NCBI GenBank assembly: GCA_009869945.1
Contig: WIXG01000412.1
Span: forward strand, 1 to 61,572
Source of the DNA: Mesaphorura yosii
Taxonomy: Eukaryota; Arthropoda; Collembola; Poduromorpha; Tullbergiidae
DNA: 61,572 nt
Reading direction: 5' to 3'
The notes beneath the pieces are model-generated. The model was not told where the DNA came from, searched no databases, and was given only the letters and a program-made list of their open reading frames with translations. The position numbers and the translations under genes are program-made. Positions 27,002 to 39,582 of this stretch are shown in pieces; the stretch's first letter is position 1, and every line of letters starts with the position of its first letter.

Positions 27002-27649
27002 TTACCAGCCGTGACCTGGACAGGAAAGAGCAGAAGAGGGTTAATATCAAGTCAGGAAAATTTCGCACGAGGCACGGTGGGCCGTAACACTTTTTTTGGA
27101 CTTACCATGGGAGTATCCGTGGCCGTGACCGCCATATCCGAATCCGGCATAACCTCCGTGTCTGAATCCGTGCCCATACCCATGGCCATGGCCATGACCA
27201 CCATGATAACCATGCCCATGATGCGACGAGTGTACAGAGTAGCCGATGCTGGGGATGACTTCGATTTCGGAGGCGTAAACAGCTGGGGCGTGAACGGCGT
27301 AGCCGTGACCGTGTCCATGCCCGTATCCGTGCCCAGCATAGCCAAAGCCATGACCATGACCAGCATAGCCATGCCCGGCGTATCCGTGTCCGGCGTACCC
27401 ATGTCCGGCGTACCCGTGCCCGTGTCCACTGGCGTAGTAACCACCAAATCCGTGTCCGATGCCGTACCCGTGCCCGTAGCCGTGACCGAATCCTCCGGCG
27501 TAGCCGTGACCAATTCCGTGTCCTCCAGCGGCTAAAACGACGGCTCCGCCATGCCCTCCTGCAGCCGTGTCGAGGTCCTTGGCCTCCTCAGCGCCTCCAG
27601 CGAAGGCTGCGGCAATGAAGCACGATAAGAGCACGAAGAACTTCGCCAT
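27002..27649 (-). CDS. Secreted Gly/His/Tyr-rich repeat protein (paralog 1)
   Basis: Two coding exons: 27106-27649, then 27002-27015 after a 90-bp intron (donor CATG|GTAAGT, acceptor GTCCAG|GTCA). They join to 185 residues. The protein begins with a signal peptide (MAKFFVLLSCFIAAAFAGG), followed by AKDLDTAAGG, then GHGYAGHG-type repeats, with a non-repetitive insert (YASEIEVIPSIGYSVHSSHH) near the middle. The last exon adds GHGW and the stop. The DNA repeats have a 15-bp period around 27370-27420. The composition suggests an extracellular structural, cuticular or histidine-rich adhesive/metal-binding material. That role is inference. A TATA box lies at 27761-27768. The plus-strand open frame here is an antisense shadow of the repeats. 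Confidence 0.75.
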
Positions 27650-27760
27650 TTTGAAACTTGCGGGTCGGTCTGGACAAGACAAGACAGCAGAACAATTCAA
27701 ATGTATCAGTGCAGCGAACTGATTTGGATGACTGTTGCTAACTCTGGCGCCTGGTCATCG

Positions 27761-27768
27761 TATTTATA
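27761..27768 (-). promoter_or_regulatory. TATA box of paralog 1
   Basis: TATAAATA on the minus strand, 112 bp upstream of the start codon at 27649. The two paralogous genes have TATA boxes at similar distances. Confidence 0.6.
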
Positions 27769-29605
27769 CTAGAAAGGTTATCTTAATTGTTAATTGCGCG
27801 ACGCAACTGCTACGATTGCTATTGTTATTATGTAAGGCGATCTCACTATTTGCACTCGCACGTCTCGAGTCCCGCTTGCATTTCCTCGTAATCGTAATGT
27901 AAGAAAGCAAAAGTCAACAATGCTGTGAAAAAATGGGAGTGAACTCTCGTCATGAACCTGTTTCTGAGAACACGCAGCCAAGCTACGGACGGACGCACAC
28001 CCAATTTACAAGTGCACATCGAATCGCATCGTGTCAAAACAGCCACTTGACACGTATAAGACATTAATCATCGTGTGCAATGTGCAATAAATATCAGATC
28101 GATCTAAGGTGCACTTGCATTTGCGTTGGGCGCATCAGAAATTGCAGACTACTGGGCTGCATTTGAGGGCAAATTAAACAAGTTTTTGCACTGAGGCCTC
28201 TGACATTTAGATCAATCAGCGAAAACAAGAGCAAAAATTGCGAAGTGCATCGTGGAAATGGAGCAACCGCTTTAACGTTAAGACTATGCTTTTGTGGTAG
28301 TGACGCACGTCGCACGTGTTTGGATTTCAAATTACTTAATTAACGCTGTTCGCGAATCGCAAAGTTCGACCGGTAAGCAATAAGTCTCCATTATCTAATC
28401 ACTGTAATCACTAATTAATGTGTGATATAATTTATTAACGCGTACGCGTGGGAAAGTGAGTTAAGTAAGTTTGGGGCAGATCAAGTGATCAAGGGCGTGG
28501 GTGGACAATTATAATTCTCTACTTTGTGTCTCTTCTAACCGCTTGGGGCCAAATCACTCTTCGATTACGGGATTACGCAATGCTAATTCTAATGAAGAAA
28601 AAACAGGTATTGGTACCTGTAGCTGAGCTCGGTGTCTGAGCACGTCGCTTCCATTGCCGTGCCTGAGATGGGCGAACTGATTAAATTGATCTTGCAATCG
28701 AAACCAACCACCACCACAAAATCGCTCAATATTTATTGCTTGTAGAATGTAAATTGTAAATGTTAATGTCATAATAATTATGAGATTCCATTTTCCATTT
28801 GCCACTGCCACCGGGCCGCTGCAATTCAATTTAGCACGGTTGCACAATTTTCCTGTCACAATCAGCAACGGCAAAGGAACATGCTCAATGCTCTTAATTA
28901 ATTCGATGCAAAAAATCATAGAATTCGAAAAAGGGTCGTACTAATGCAAATTCGTGGTATCTCTCATGTCTTGCAAGCGTCAAAAGGCAAGTCATTGACT
29001 GATTGGGTGAATGCGATGCTCCAATTTGAGAATTTACATTTGCAATTAGAGTAATAAAGTATTGCGATGTAATTTCGATATTTTGATTGTTGTACCAGAA
29101 AGAATAGTCAAGATTTTATTTGCGTAATCGAAAGTGAAGCACAGAAGAAGAGACAGAGAGAAAGGGCGACAGCATAAAACAAAGCCCAACTACAAGAAGA
29201 TAAGAAAAATAGAATGTAGAAGCAAAACAGAACCGAATTTCGAATTTTGTACTAAAATTTTGGGCCACGGGTTTGTCCAAATTTGCAGACGGCCGCAAAT
29301 GGCGAGTTACCAAATTCTAGAATTTTGACTGAAAAGCTTGGAGAAATTCGCTGTGTTTAGTGTTTGAGTTGAGACCAATTGAAATACTGTATATTGGATC
29401 CAGAGCCGATGAGTTGTCAATTGATTAGCCAATCAGTTGAATTGTCAAGGAAGGAGATAAAGGAACAGAATACTGAATGGTGGCTGAAAGACCGGCGAAG
29501 TCGTGAAAGCGCGAAGAACGTTGAAGTCGTTTGTAGAAAAATAAATTCGGACAGAAGAGAATCTTCATAAATAGTTGGTATAGATTCTGACGAGACTCGC
29601 GGTGT
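27769..29605. other. Intergenic stretch between glycine-rich paralogs
   Basis: No gene is recognised; the short open frames on both strands lack domains and signal sequences. Confidence 0.4.
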
Positions 29606-30024
29606 TTAGCCGTAGAACCCTGAAAAGAAACCCAACAATCAGTACAACATTACCACAGACCCTTCCAGTGTTTACCCCCACCGTATCCGCCGTAGCCACC
29701 ATAACCACCATATCCGTAGCCATGTCCGTATCCGTAGACGGGCCAGCCGTAGTAGACGCGGGGCCATCCCCAACCGCCGTAACCGTATCCAAATCCACCA
29801 TATCCGAATCCGGCTCCGTAGCCAAGACCATAGCCTCCATAGCCGTGGTACAAATGACCAGCAGCCGTGTCCAGGTCACCGACCGGAGCTCCGGCCGCCG
29901 GGGCAACTGCCGTCTTGGGTTCAGCGGCCGAGGGCAGGGCGTCCTTCTTGATCTCTTCCACTCCGGCGAGGCAGGAGCTCACGGCGACGAGGAGGAGGGC
30001 GGTGGCGAAAAGTGTTCGTGCCAT
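29606..30024 (-). CDS. Secreted Gly/Tyr-rich repeat protein (paralog 2)
   Basis: Two coding exons: 29676-30024 and a 14-nt last exon at 29606-29619, separated by a 56-bp intron (donor GGGG|GTAAAC, acceptor TTTCAG|GG). The product is 120 residues. It has a signal peptide (MARTLFATALLLVAVSSCLA), an Ala/Pro/Lys linker, the shared DLDTAAGHLYHGYGGYG motif and then GYG/GGYGGYGG repeats with a Trp-rich core (GWGWPRVYYGWPVYGYG). The spliced C-terminus is GGGFYG. Without splicing, translation would instead run to KHWKGLW and stop, so a short unspliced form is also possible. It is probably extracellular structural protein. A TATA box lies at 30116-30123. Confidence 0.75.
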
Positions 30025-30115
30025 TTTCAGACAAGACAAGGCAAGACTAGGTTGAACTGAACTTATCAGGAGCTGAATCGGATTGATACTGAATTAAACT
30101 GCTGTAGCCATCGAG

Positions 30116-30123
30116 TATTTATA
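30116..30123 (-). promoter_or_regulatory. TATA box of paralog 2
   Basis: TATAAATA on the minus strand, 92 bp upstream of the start codon. Confidence 0.6.
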
Positions 30124-31434
30124 CGCTGGTCGCAGTGGCCGAGTCCTAAATGTGAACTCAATTAAAGACAGCAGTAATTATAATTAAGTCTTTACCTGTC
30201 AGCGATGAGTCATTATCGTGTGAACTTGGCGTTCGCGTTGGCGTGAGCAGGGCGGTGGTGCGGGCACGTGGAACGACCTGTGGCCCAAGACGATGGCATT
30301 AGGGGATGGCTGACTACGGAGTTCTTAGTCTTTGGGATAATTGAAAGTTAAGCACCCGTTAAAGAGTAAATAGATCCTGCGTCGGTACGCATTATTTACG
30401 TGTACTTGGTCAATGTTTTACATAACCTTCATTGTTGCTCATTGGACCGCCGTGGACCTCACAACATGTGTGTACATTGCTGTTAAAGTCTCTTTCGAGC
30501 ACGCATGGTTTGCTTTCTAGGATGCAGAAAAATGAATGAATAATAATGAGTGCTTGCTTATTATGAATTATATAATCAACAAAATTAAGCAGATTACCAT
30601 TGTTAAAAGATATGCTAACCTGTCAAGTACAACCTCTAACAACATACAACAGTTTGTGTGAAACAATGCAAGAGATTTGGCAAGTTTTACGTTCACGTTT
30701 TCATGGTTCGACGATTTCGGCAATGTAAACACATTATTACACGTGTTGCAGGCACGAAAGAACACGTGAACGTGTGCGGTATGGCATGATTAATAACTGG
30801 CGGACATGCATATCAGTGCTGGTAACAGTGTATTGAATTGTTATCAGTATCAGTTGTATCAGTACAAGAACGCTCTGGAATTGGAAGGATTAGGACTTGC
30901 TCGATGAGACGTGAAGTCCACCTCTCAAGGATGTGAACAAGCCGATGCCTTGGATGGACCTTTTGAATGATGGTTCAATTAATTGAGCACTAGAAGAACC
31001 CCAGGTCCCAGATAATTCAGTTGCTGAAGAATTAATTAGTTGTTAGTTCACCACATTGGTCTTTTAGTATGTTGTGCCAGATTGGCTGGTGACCAAATTA
31101 TCGGCGCTCATTCTCATCCTGGGAAGGTTTAAGATGTCATCGTATTCGTAAGTTTTCGTTCTGCCTAAATGTATTATTTCTGTGCATTTCTTTGCGTCTA
31201 GTGAACTTAATGCTATACTTTTGAATACTCCAATTCTTACAAATCCTTTCGGAAGACCGCATTGAACTCAATAGTTTAACCCAGCTCCAGGAGGCTCGAC
31301 TAATTAACATCAAGCAGTCGTCAGTCAGTCGCTACTCACTCATTAGTTAACAGATTCAAAAGGGAAGAAGCCAGAACCTAAAGCAATTAGCAGAATCACG
31401 AATACACACCATCTTGGCCATATCGACTCAAATT
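30124..31434. other. Intergenic stretch between divergent genes
   Basis: It separates paralog 2 (-) from the Fgop2-like gene (+). No coding exon is recognised. The promoter and 5' UTR of the latter should lie in the last few hundred bases. Confidence 0.4.
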
Positions 31435-32319
31435 ATGGGTAAGCTATGGAAAAATCAATCATCAAGTGCTTTGGTTACTGGGAAGTACAAATGATGTATT
31501 TTATTTATGCTTGCGTTAATTGTAGAACAAATAGCGACAACTTCAAAAGTGCATTCCCCTTGTTTAACAAACATGAACAGCAACAGCCGCTTGACAAAAC
31601 GTGAGTCAACAGTGTCGACACCCCGTCCCCAGAGACGAGACTCCAAGCCGAAGGCTAAGGAGTGCACCTACGCTTTGTTCGCGTCAGGCCTCGATCAGGT
31701 ATTAGCAAATGCTGAAGCCCTTTCGTCCAGGCTCTCGCTCCGGGAGGAGACGGTGGAGAAGCTCGAGTTTGACATCCAGGAGCTGGCTACTGAACTCCAG
31801 ATCATGAATGAATACAATGCAGCAATCGCTGAGCTGAATGACATAGCGAGCAATGGGAGAACACGCAAGAAATTCGTTGAAGAAATGAGAGAATCCGAGG
31901 AGGAGATGGCCGCATTGCGTAATGAGAACTACGAGTTGCGGGCATTCGTGCAGGAGCAGCGGGAGGGGATTGACCGAATCATGACGGCGTACAGGATGCA
32001 GGTGGCCAAGTTGACGTCATGCCGAGATATGGAGCGTCAAACAGAACTCATCATGGATAACGAATTGGGGGCTGAGGTAGACCCAAAAGAGGAACGCCAA
32101 GCTGAGATGAGGCAGATAATCAGCAAGGCGATTGAGTTAGACGAGGAATCGCTTCGCAGGCAAGAGGACATGGTGGCAAGGCTTCGGCAGGAAAATCAAG
32201 CGATTAGAAAGATTTTGGAGCAAGTGCCCTTCGCAGGCATGGAGGAAGAAGATAAGAGCCAAAAGGAAGAATCAGACTCAGAAGTTAATTTGGGGCCAGA
32301 TATTTCTGAAAAAATCTAA
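31435..32319 (+). CDS. Fgop2: FGFR1OP2/SIKE family coiled-coil protein (STRIPAK component)
   Basis: The body exon is 31526-32319. Its reading frame extends to an acceptor (TTGTAG) at 31525 and joins in frame to a 4-nt coding exon ATG|G at 31435-31438 (donor GTAAGC), giving 265 residues. Otherwise translation could start at the internal ATG at 31573. The protein is mostly coiled coil and matches the family along its length: FASGLDQVLANAEALSSRL, then MNEYNAAIAELNDIA, ENYELRAFVQEQREGIDRIM, and the C-terminal block ISKAIELDEESLRRQEDM followed by LRQENQAIRKIL. Family members bind the striatin-interacting phosphatase/kinase complex and are cytoplasmic; SIKE also binds TBK1-family kinases in vertebrates. 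The tail is acidic and unrelated. The core is confident; the tiny first exon is less so. Confidence 0.82.
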
Positions 32320-32412
32320 GCGCTGCTGATGTTAATGATCAACAGAGCAACTTCAAGTCATCGTATTTAAGAGAATTTCAAGTCTTCAGAAAATTGTTGT
32401 AAATTCGAGCTT

Positions 32413-32418
32413 AATAAA
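32413..32418 (+). promoter_or_regulatory. Poly(A) signal of the Fgop2-like gene
   Basis: AATAAA 93 bp after the stop codon. Confidence 0.6.
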
Positions 32419-32815
32419 TTGCAACTCCTACTTAATTTGCTTTAGTTTAATCATCAATTTCAATTAAATCGTCACCATTCGCCAATTTTGGACAGAACAC
32501 GAAATCTCTCAATTTATTATCACAAATCCAATTCAAGTAATGCGTACGGCACAAATTAACAACAAAGCATCGATACAGAATTTAGTATGGCCAAATTAAA
32601 GGCAATTTTGAGACAACGAATTAGTGAACATAATAATAAATAGAAAATACTGAAACTGCATTCATAGGAAAGACGAGAGACGAGTTGACTGCTTCTGGGT
32701 AAAGGTTACAGGTACGAGATGCGTTGCGGATGAGGATGTCGAGAGTCGAGAAGAGTTGCAAATTGTGAATTGCATTGTGCGCAGTCAAGCGACAGCGACG
32801 AGGAAGTGTGACTTC

Positions 32816-33407
32816 TTAACCGTAGAAGCCTTCAAAGTGCAACAAAGAAGAAAAGAAAAGATCAAGGTTCGCAATTCATTCATTCACGCCTCACGCTCAC
32901 ACATTTTTGCGTAATTCGGCGCGTAGTTCATGTGCAGTACAGGTGTAATTAGTGTAAAGGTTAATTGGTTTGATTTTTACTCACACTTTTTACTTACCGT
33001 ATCCACCGTAGCCAAGACCGCCATATCCGAGCCCGTAACCGAGACCATAGCCTCCGTATCCGCCATAGCCACCATAACCACCATAGCCAAGACCACCGTA
33101 GCCCAAGCCGTATCCAAGACCATAGCCTGCAAATTCAATCCAATTTCGAGGCACGATCCAGACAGGGAATAGAAAACTGTGAAAACTAGAAAAACTTACC
33201 TCCGTATCCTCCATACAGACCTCCGAGCCCATATCCGAGGCCATAACCTCCGTACCCACCGTACAGATGACCCGCAGCTGTGTCCAGGTCCTTGGTTCCC
33301 TCAGACTTGGCTTCGGCAGCCTCTGCGGCCGGCTCAGCTGGAGCTGGAGCAGCGAAGGCGACGGCGAAGAGGCCCAGGGCGAGCAGTGCGATCGTGAATT
33401 TTGCCAT
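32816..33407 (-). CDS. Secreted Gly/Tyr/Leu-rich repeat protein (paralog 3)
   Basis: Three coding exons: 33200-33407, 32998-33126 and 32816-32829. All junctions are GT-AG and in phase, giving 116 residues. The signal peptide is MAKFTIALLALGLFAVAFAA; it is followed by an Ala/Pro/Glu linker, TKDLDTAAGHLYGGYGGYG, and GYGLGYGLGGLYGGYGG-type repeats. The middle exon is repeat only (129 nt). The 14-nt last exon adds GFYG and the stop, as in paralog 2. The long minus-strand open frame at 32990-33724 is only read-through of introns in another frame. It is likely cuticular or another extracellular structural protein, by composition. Confidence 0.75.
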
Positions 33408-33512
33408 TGTAGACGTAGAAGAGTGAGTCGTCGAGAACTGCGATTGCAATGTGCTTTAAACTCCGGTGGCTGTGACGTGACAATTGACGAAGGCGACTGG
33501 CAATGGCAATGG

Positions 33513-33520
33513 CTTATATA
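33513..33520 (-). promoter_or_regulatory. TATA box of paralog 3
   Basis: TATATAAG on the minus strand, 106 bp upstream of the start codon at 33407, matching the spacing in the other two paralogs. Confidence 0.55.
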
Positions 33521-36500
33521 GGAAACGATTTTATGGCGACGTTGGGCAACAATGGCGATAAAATATTCAGCGAGCGTGCGCGTACGCGAGCGATGCGTGG
33601 TACAGTACAAAGCTTGAGCCGCGTCTTGCTGGTACCATAATCCTGATAATACTAAGATTACTACAACAATTACACAATTATGACTGGTCTGCCTTTGCTC
33701 CTGCTTCATCGTGATACGTGCCACACGCGATTAAGATAATTCAGAATGTGCTATGAATCCATTTCACTTCCAACTCATGCCATGCCATCTCGATACCTTG
33801 CACTTGTGGCTGTGACGTGGACAGGCAACAATGACAATTGCCAAAAAAGGCGTAAATGTTGCCACTGCGCTGCCAAATTATGCATTTTCCCCAAAACAAA
33901 AGACAAAAAGCACCAGAAAGCCTGGCACCATGAATGAGTAGCTTTGAGACAAGATTTGAGTTGAAATGGCGCGACAGGCGACAAGTGCTCGGGGTCAAGC
34001 GCGACGTAAACAAATAACGCAATTCACAATTCACAATATTTAATACTGCTTGATGATTGTGCTAATTAATTTTTTGCAATGCAAAACAAGACAAAGCGTA
34101 TGTCATCATAAAATGAGATTGTGACAATGAAACACGAAACACGTCATCTGTTTTGTAAATCTTGTCTTGTTAATGGGTCACCCACTTTTGGACGGTTGGC
34201 TTTGGCGTGAAGGTGACGTGACGTGCGAACTTGTGAACCCGAATTTTGCAAAATTCTGCTTTTTGCACGCGAGGCACAAGCCAGGCCAAGCGTATCGCTC
34301 TCAGTTTCAGATTCAGCTTCGTTTTCATTGCGTGCTGGTACGCACATTCGCATTCAGCAAGCAAAGGTTCGTATTCGCATTCGTAAATTCGCATGGCCTT
34401 TCGTGTACGGGAAGTTATTAACTGAATGAACCATGCTCGTAGGTCGTAAGGTCTTAAAACTCTCATTCGCATGCAAAAACCATGATTTTGCCCGTGCAGA
34501 GTGTGAATTATGAATTTATTTATGTTGTCTTACGCAAATTGCCCATTAAAATCCCCGCGCCCGAGCCCGTAATGAGTAATTAAGAAATGAGGAAGAATTT
34601 CGTACGGGTAGGCGATAAAATTTGCATTGCATTCTGTCATTTTGCGTTTTGGCTTTTCGTAGCTTTTTGCACGGGGTAGTTCGAGACTGACTGCTTGGCT
34701 TTGTTTGGGTTGGCTTTCTCATGAAGTTAATTCACGTCGTTGTGTAAAACGCGTGGGACTGATGATAGATTGAGACAAGAGCAAGAACAAGATCAGTATT
34801 TACAAATCACTGTGCTGCGTTTCGTAATTTCGCAAATTGTGAACTGTGAACTGCGAATTGTAAATTGTGAATTACGAGTTGCAGGCCATAATCATTGTCA
34901 TTCATATCATTCATTTCTCATAACACTACGCGTACGCTTACGCGTATGAGCAGTGTATTATGAATAATAAAATAAAAACAATAGAAATTACTTGCTTTAC
35001 GGATTTTATGTGCAAATGCAATAAAAAGGAGCCTAAAAAGCGTTTCATGGACATTCGAGATTTATTTGAGTTTGAGCAGCGTGACAGCGTGTGAAATGGC
35101 AGCAGCAATTGGCAATTTGCGACTTGCGAACGTGTGTAAAAATAGGAAATCGCGAATCGCCATCACATGGCAAATTAGCGAGCTTTGGCTTCCTCTGTAA
35201 TTTGGGAAGTAAGCCGTCCTGAGACAACAATTGTGATTGAGATAACAATTGAATTAGGGGCTCACTGACTCAGTGAGCAGGACATCGTGACCTGGGCAAG
35301 AAGCCAACCAGAAAATCGTGTGCCATGCCAAAGGCCAACTAGCCAAAATGGATGGCCAAAAATTGAAAAGCAATTTTGCGGCTTGTGTCACGTGATTTGA
35401 TGAGGAATGTGAACTGGATTGAATTTCTAGACTTATTTGATCTAGACTTCCAAACTGGACTCAGCAGATCAAGGCGGACAACTCTTCGCACTAGAAATAT
35501 GTCAAAATCCCATAATTAGTGAATTGAGATGGTCAAGCGTGTTAATTATCTAATTAACGTAAGAGGTGAGACGTGAGAGGTAACGTGAAATACGAAGCAA
35601 TCCTGCGTCAGAGCTTTGAGAACCAGAAGATTAATTAATTTGTTAGCACATGTAATTGCTGCTGGCTTCTTAACTGCTTCTTTATTCTAAGGTTCAGATA
35701 CTCAGTTAATTACTTATGGCATTCACCTTGGTTGTGCGCGTAGCTCGTGCTCTCATGATTTGCACTATAGTCAAACTTCAAATCGCCGTCGCTCTTTCCT
35801 TAAAATTTTAAATCCACAATGCAAAAATAATTATGGAGCTCAAGCCTCTCACGTCTTCACGTCTTAATATTAATCAGCCAACCTGCAATCCGCGTCCGCT
35901 AATTTTTGGCACATCGACAATTAAATTAAGATACAATCACCAACTCGCCAGAGGACGACGAAGAGCGACAGCGACATGGACAATCAATTTTAGACATCAG
36001 CACGTGCTCAACAGCGCAATTGTCCAGTTCCAACTTCCTTTTATCAAAATGCTTTAAGCGTCACGAAACGAGCGTCTTTCATCTTTCGTCCGATTACTAA
36101 TTCGCCATCGTCATCGTCGCCGTGCGTTCCTCGTCAATTTCATGAATTTCTTCATCTTTTCGCACTTGAATGTGCGTATTGCATGGTGAACACTGAAGAA
36201 TTGAGATAGAATTCGAGATCACAATCTCTGTAAAGCGATCGTACATGCAATCGCGTCGAAGTCGCAACAATGCGACGCTGTGACTTGTTACAAGAGATGC
36301 GAGTAAGCAGGCTCGGGATCTCGTCGTACCATTGACCCAAGGCCAGCCGAGCCGCCGCAGCCGCTGCGGCTGTGGCAATAATGAGTCCACATTTCTTGGT
36401 CTCGGTTACAGTTTCATTTTCATTGTTGTTGTTGTTTGCGGTCGTCCGTCTTCTAAACTACCTGATTAAGCCCATCGCTGCTGGCTTGGCTTCCACGTAC

Positions 36501-39500
36501 GCTTCCACTTAGTAATGATAATGGAAATAATGGCACAGGTTGTCGATATAATTGGCGTGGCATGGCGAGCCGAGGCGAGGCAGCTGCGAATGCGAATTGC
36601 GTGGATGTGCCACGTAGAATTGGAGCCAGGGACAAGGTGTCACTCATTCATTACCGTCACGCTAAGGACTTGCTGCTACTCGCGACGATTCCAACTGCGA
36701 TTGCAAGAATTTCTCACATTTCGCAGTTGTAGTCATAAAGCGGTTAGTTAGCGGTGACTAATTAAGACTGGGATCAAGGCCTCGACTTCCAACACCAACA
36801 ACCTTGCCACTGCGGCCACAAAAAAATGCGGCCTGCCACTGACTGGCTCAGTTGACGAGTTTACCTTCCCAGCGCGCGCGAGTTGCGTTAATTTGCTCCA
36901 GGAAATTGAAATACGGCCATAATTTCCGCCGCCTCCCTTCCTGGAATTGACTCGAGCCGGAGTAACGAGTAATTCTTATCTGCGTCTTCGTCGCTGCTCC
37001 AAATTCCGTCTTCTTGTCTTGTCTTCTGAATGCTACAAACGAATTTTCAAATTCGTACTCGAGCCCGAGCCGTGCTGATTCGGTTCGCAACTCGCAAATG
37101 AACAAGAAAACCTGAAAGCAGCCAAAAATGACAATTGACGGTGATGAGAAATTCCAAATTCATCGTATTGTCGGTGATGAGACAAAGAATTAACTGATAA
37201 GGCGACTGAGAATGAGAATGAGAAATGAATAAATACGTGAATACTCTTCTTCGCCGTCTTTCGTCTTTCATTTCCGTCGCGTTGTCCCATCGCTTCGTTT
37301 TCGTTTCGCAAGCATTTCTACCTGCATCCTGCGTCTTTCCAGCTGAACGCGTCTTCGTTTTCTCATCTTTGTGCTTGCACTGTATCTTAATGCACGACAA
37401 ATCGGTCAATACTCATTGCTCATTGCAATACGGCGAAGTACGGAAACGACTACGAAACTTACACGCGCCACGCCACACGCTCAGAGTCTTAACAGTGATT
37501 TGGACGTATTATTTATATGTTTACTCCAGCCATGCGCTCGACCGCACGACGCGATTCGATGCATTATTGTGTATAAAGACTTCATCTTCTAAACTTTTCT
37601 CCCCAAATCTTGATTTATTGTCCCATTGCAAATACAAATACTAAACACTGCTGCTCGACTGTAGCTGGGCTAGTCGGCTTGAGCTGTCTACGATATTTCT
37701 TTATGACTTGCACTGATAAAGGCACACACGCCACAATTTATGGCACTCTTAAGCCCATTTAAATGCGATTTAAGACGCTGCTCGCTGCTATTCACATTCG
37801 CTAGAAATTGCTATTGTGTTACTTTGCGTTGGTGTGCCTTGCTGCGCCTTCGCCCGCTTTTTTGCGCTGATTTGGGGCAACTTGCGCCAAGCGCAAGCTT
37901 CGGGGTTTTCCATGTTTTGGCCGTGGAACTTCACGAATTTTGGCGTGCTCAAGCGCTTAATGGCAAATTATCTGCAAATATTTGAGGAGACAACCATATT
38001 TTTATGGGCTGTCACGAATGCCAGCGAAAATGGGCATAAATTAGCCAAAAGTTGATAAGTTGGACGTCCACGAAAAGTTCGAAGTTCTTTAGCAGGTGAC
38101 GTCCTGTTTCTTCGTCTTTAGAAGCGCTTTCGCCTGCAGGGCTCTGACATCCAGAAAGTTGAACGTTGCGTTGGACAGAAAGTTGCTCAAATCAGAGTCA
38201 AAACCGAAACGTCAAGTCGCTTCGCACAGCGACAGCGAGGCTCAGGCAATATATATTTGAGCCCAGTCAAGTCGAGATTTTGATTTCTTTCCTCATCCAA
38301 CGCAGGCGATAGACGGAATTCATGATCAGAATCTACATTCGCTTAATTAGCGCGACAAGTCATTAAGATCGAGCACGAGTACAAAAGAAACGGGTTCGGC
38401 TCGTCTGTGGAGAAAGAAAGGGTAAAAGCTTACATAGTAGAGAGTGCATCTTAAAAGCGGGGGAAAAATACACCACGCCAGACTTTATTTTCTAGTTTCT
38501 AATACCTCGTAAGTAATCTACGGGATTTACTCGACTCGACAGCAGCATAGGGCAGCAGAGCACAGAAGCAGCAGCAGCGAACTGACTGAGATGTGATTGT
38601 GATGTGATGCTAATGCAATAATTTCCGAAAGACAAAGACAGAGACAAAAGAAAGGGCGTGCGCGTACAGTGCAGTCGCGGAGGAGAAAGTGAAAGTGGTG
38701 TATTTAGATGAAAAATCACGCGCGAGGGCAAGAGAAAGAAAGCCTGGCCTTGGTAAAATATTCTGGAGACATTTAAAAAGAAAAACCTCAGAGATTAACA
38801 AAGGACGGATTAAAAACTGTGCGTCTGGAGCAATTATTCCCCTTCTCCCCATTCTTTTGCTTCCTCTGCTGCTATGCTTCTGGAAATTCTGGATCTGAGT
38901 CGACACAAAAGATTTCTTTGCTTCTTTCTTCTCGGTCGGTTCGTCGGTTCTCAATTGAACAAGTGACATGGAATGAACCTGGGCTCAGCAGTCTCAGCAG
39001 TCAGTGGAAGACGGGTATTAAGGCATTAAGGACGCAGACAAGCGGACCAAACGCACGAGCAAAGTCCAATTTCATAAAAACAAAAATCATCTTTTAATAC
39101 CGTCAATTAAACCAAATTAACGAATGGGCTTTCTTTCCAGTGCCCCGCGCTGCGTTGGACTCCCAGGCTGTGGCAGAATGAAGTGGAAAAGTTCATTATT
39201 ATGAGCCATGAGCGCGTGGAGTCTAAAGAATTCTTAATTCTTTTGTAGAACCCACAAAATCTTGACGTTTTATATTCAGAATGCATTCCCATGCTGGGCT
39301 GGCGTGGCTTTTAATACCCGACTCAACTCCAGTCTCAGTTTCAGTTGCGTAAGCCTTATTATACAAAATAGTAATAAATTAAGTGAGTAATTATATAAAG
39401 TGGTTAAAGTCACCCAGCCCAGCAGCATCCCTGACGTCCTAAAGCCTTCGACCACGGCGTCCATGGACTAAGGACTTAAGGCATTGTGCTACTTAATTGT

Positions 39501-39582
39501 CCGGAGAAAATAAACCCATCTCAACGCTATTTTATATCGGGAGCTTACGTCGGGGCTTTAAGAATTCTCTTAAATCATAACC
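33521..39582. other. Long gene-poor intergenic stretch
   Basis: About 6 kb with no recognisable coding exon, RNA gene or transposon protein on either strand. Open frames here are all under about 140 codons and of arbitrary composition. Palindromic words such as TACGCGTACGC (34928) and runs like GTGAACTGTGAACTGCGAATTG (near 34850) occur. It may hold non-coding transcripts or decayed transposons that I cannot identify by eye. Confidence 0.4.

Noticed and set aside
27011..27535. 174-codon plus-strand Val/Ser/Met-rich frame
   Set aside because: It is the reverse complement of the Gly/His repeats of the minus-strand gene, with no start context or signal.
32990..33724. 244-codon minus-strand frame
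   Set aside because: It reads across promoter, exon 1 and introns of paralog 3 in a wrong frame; the spliced model explains the coding parts.
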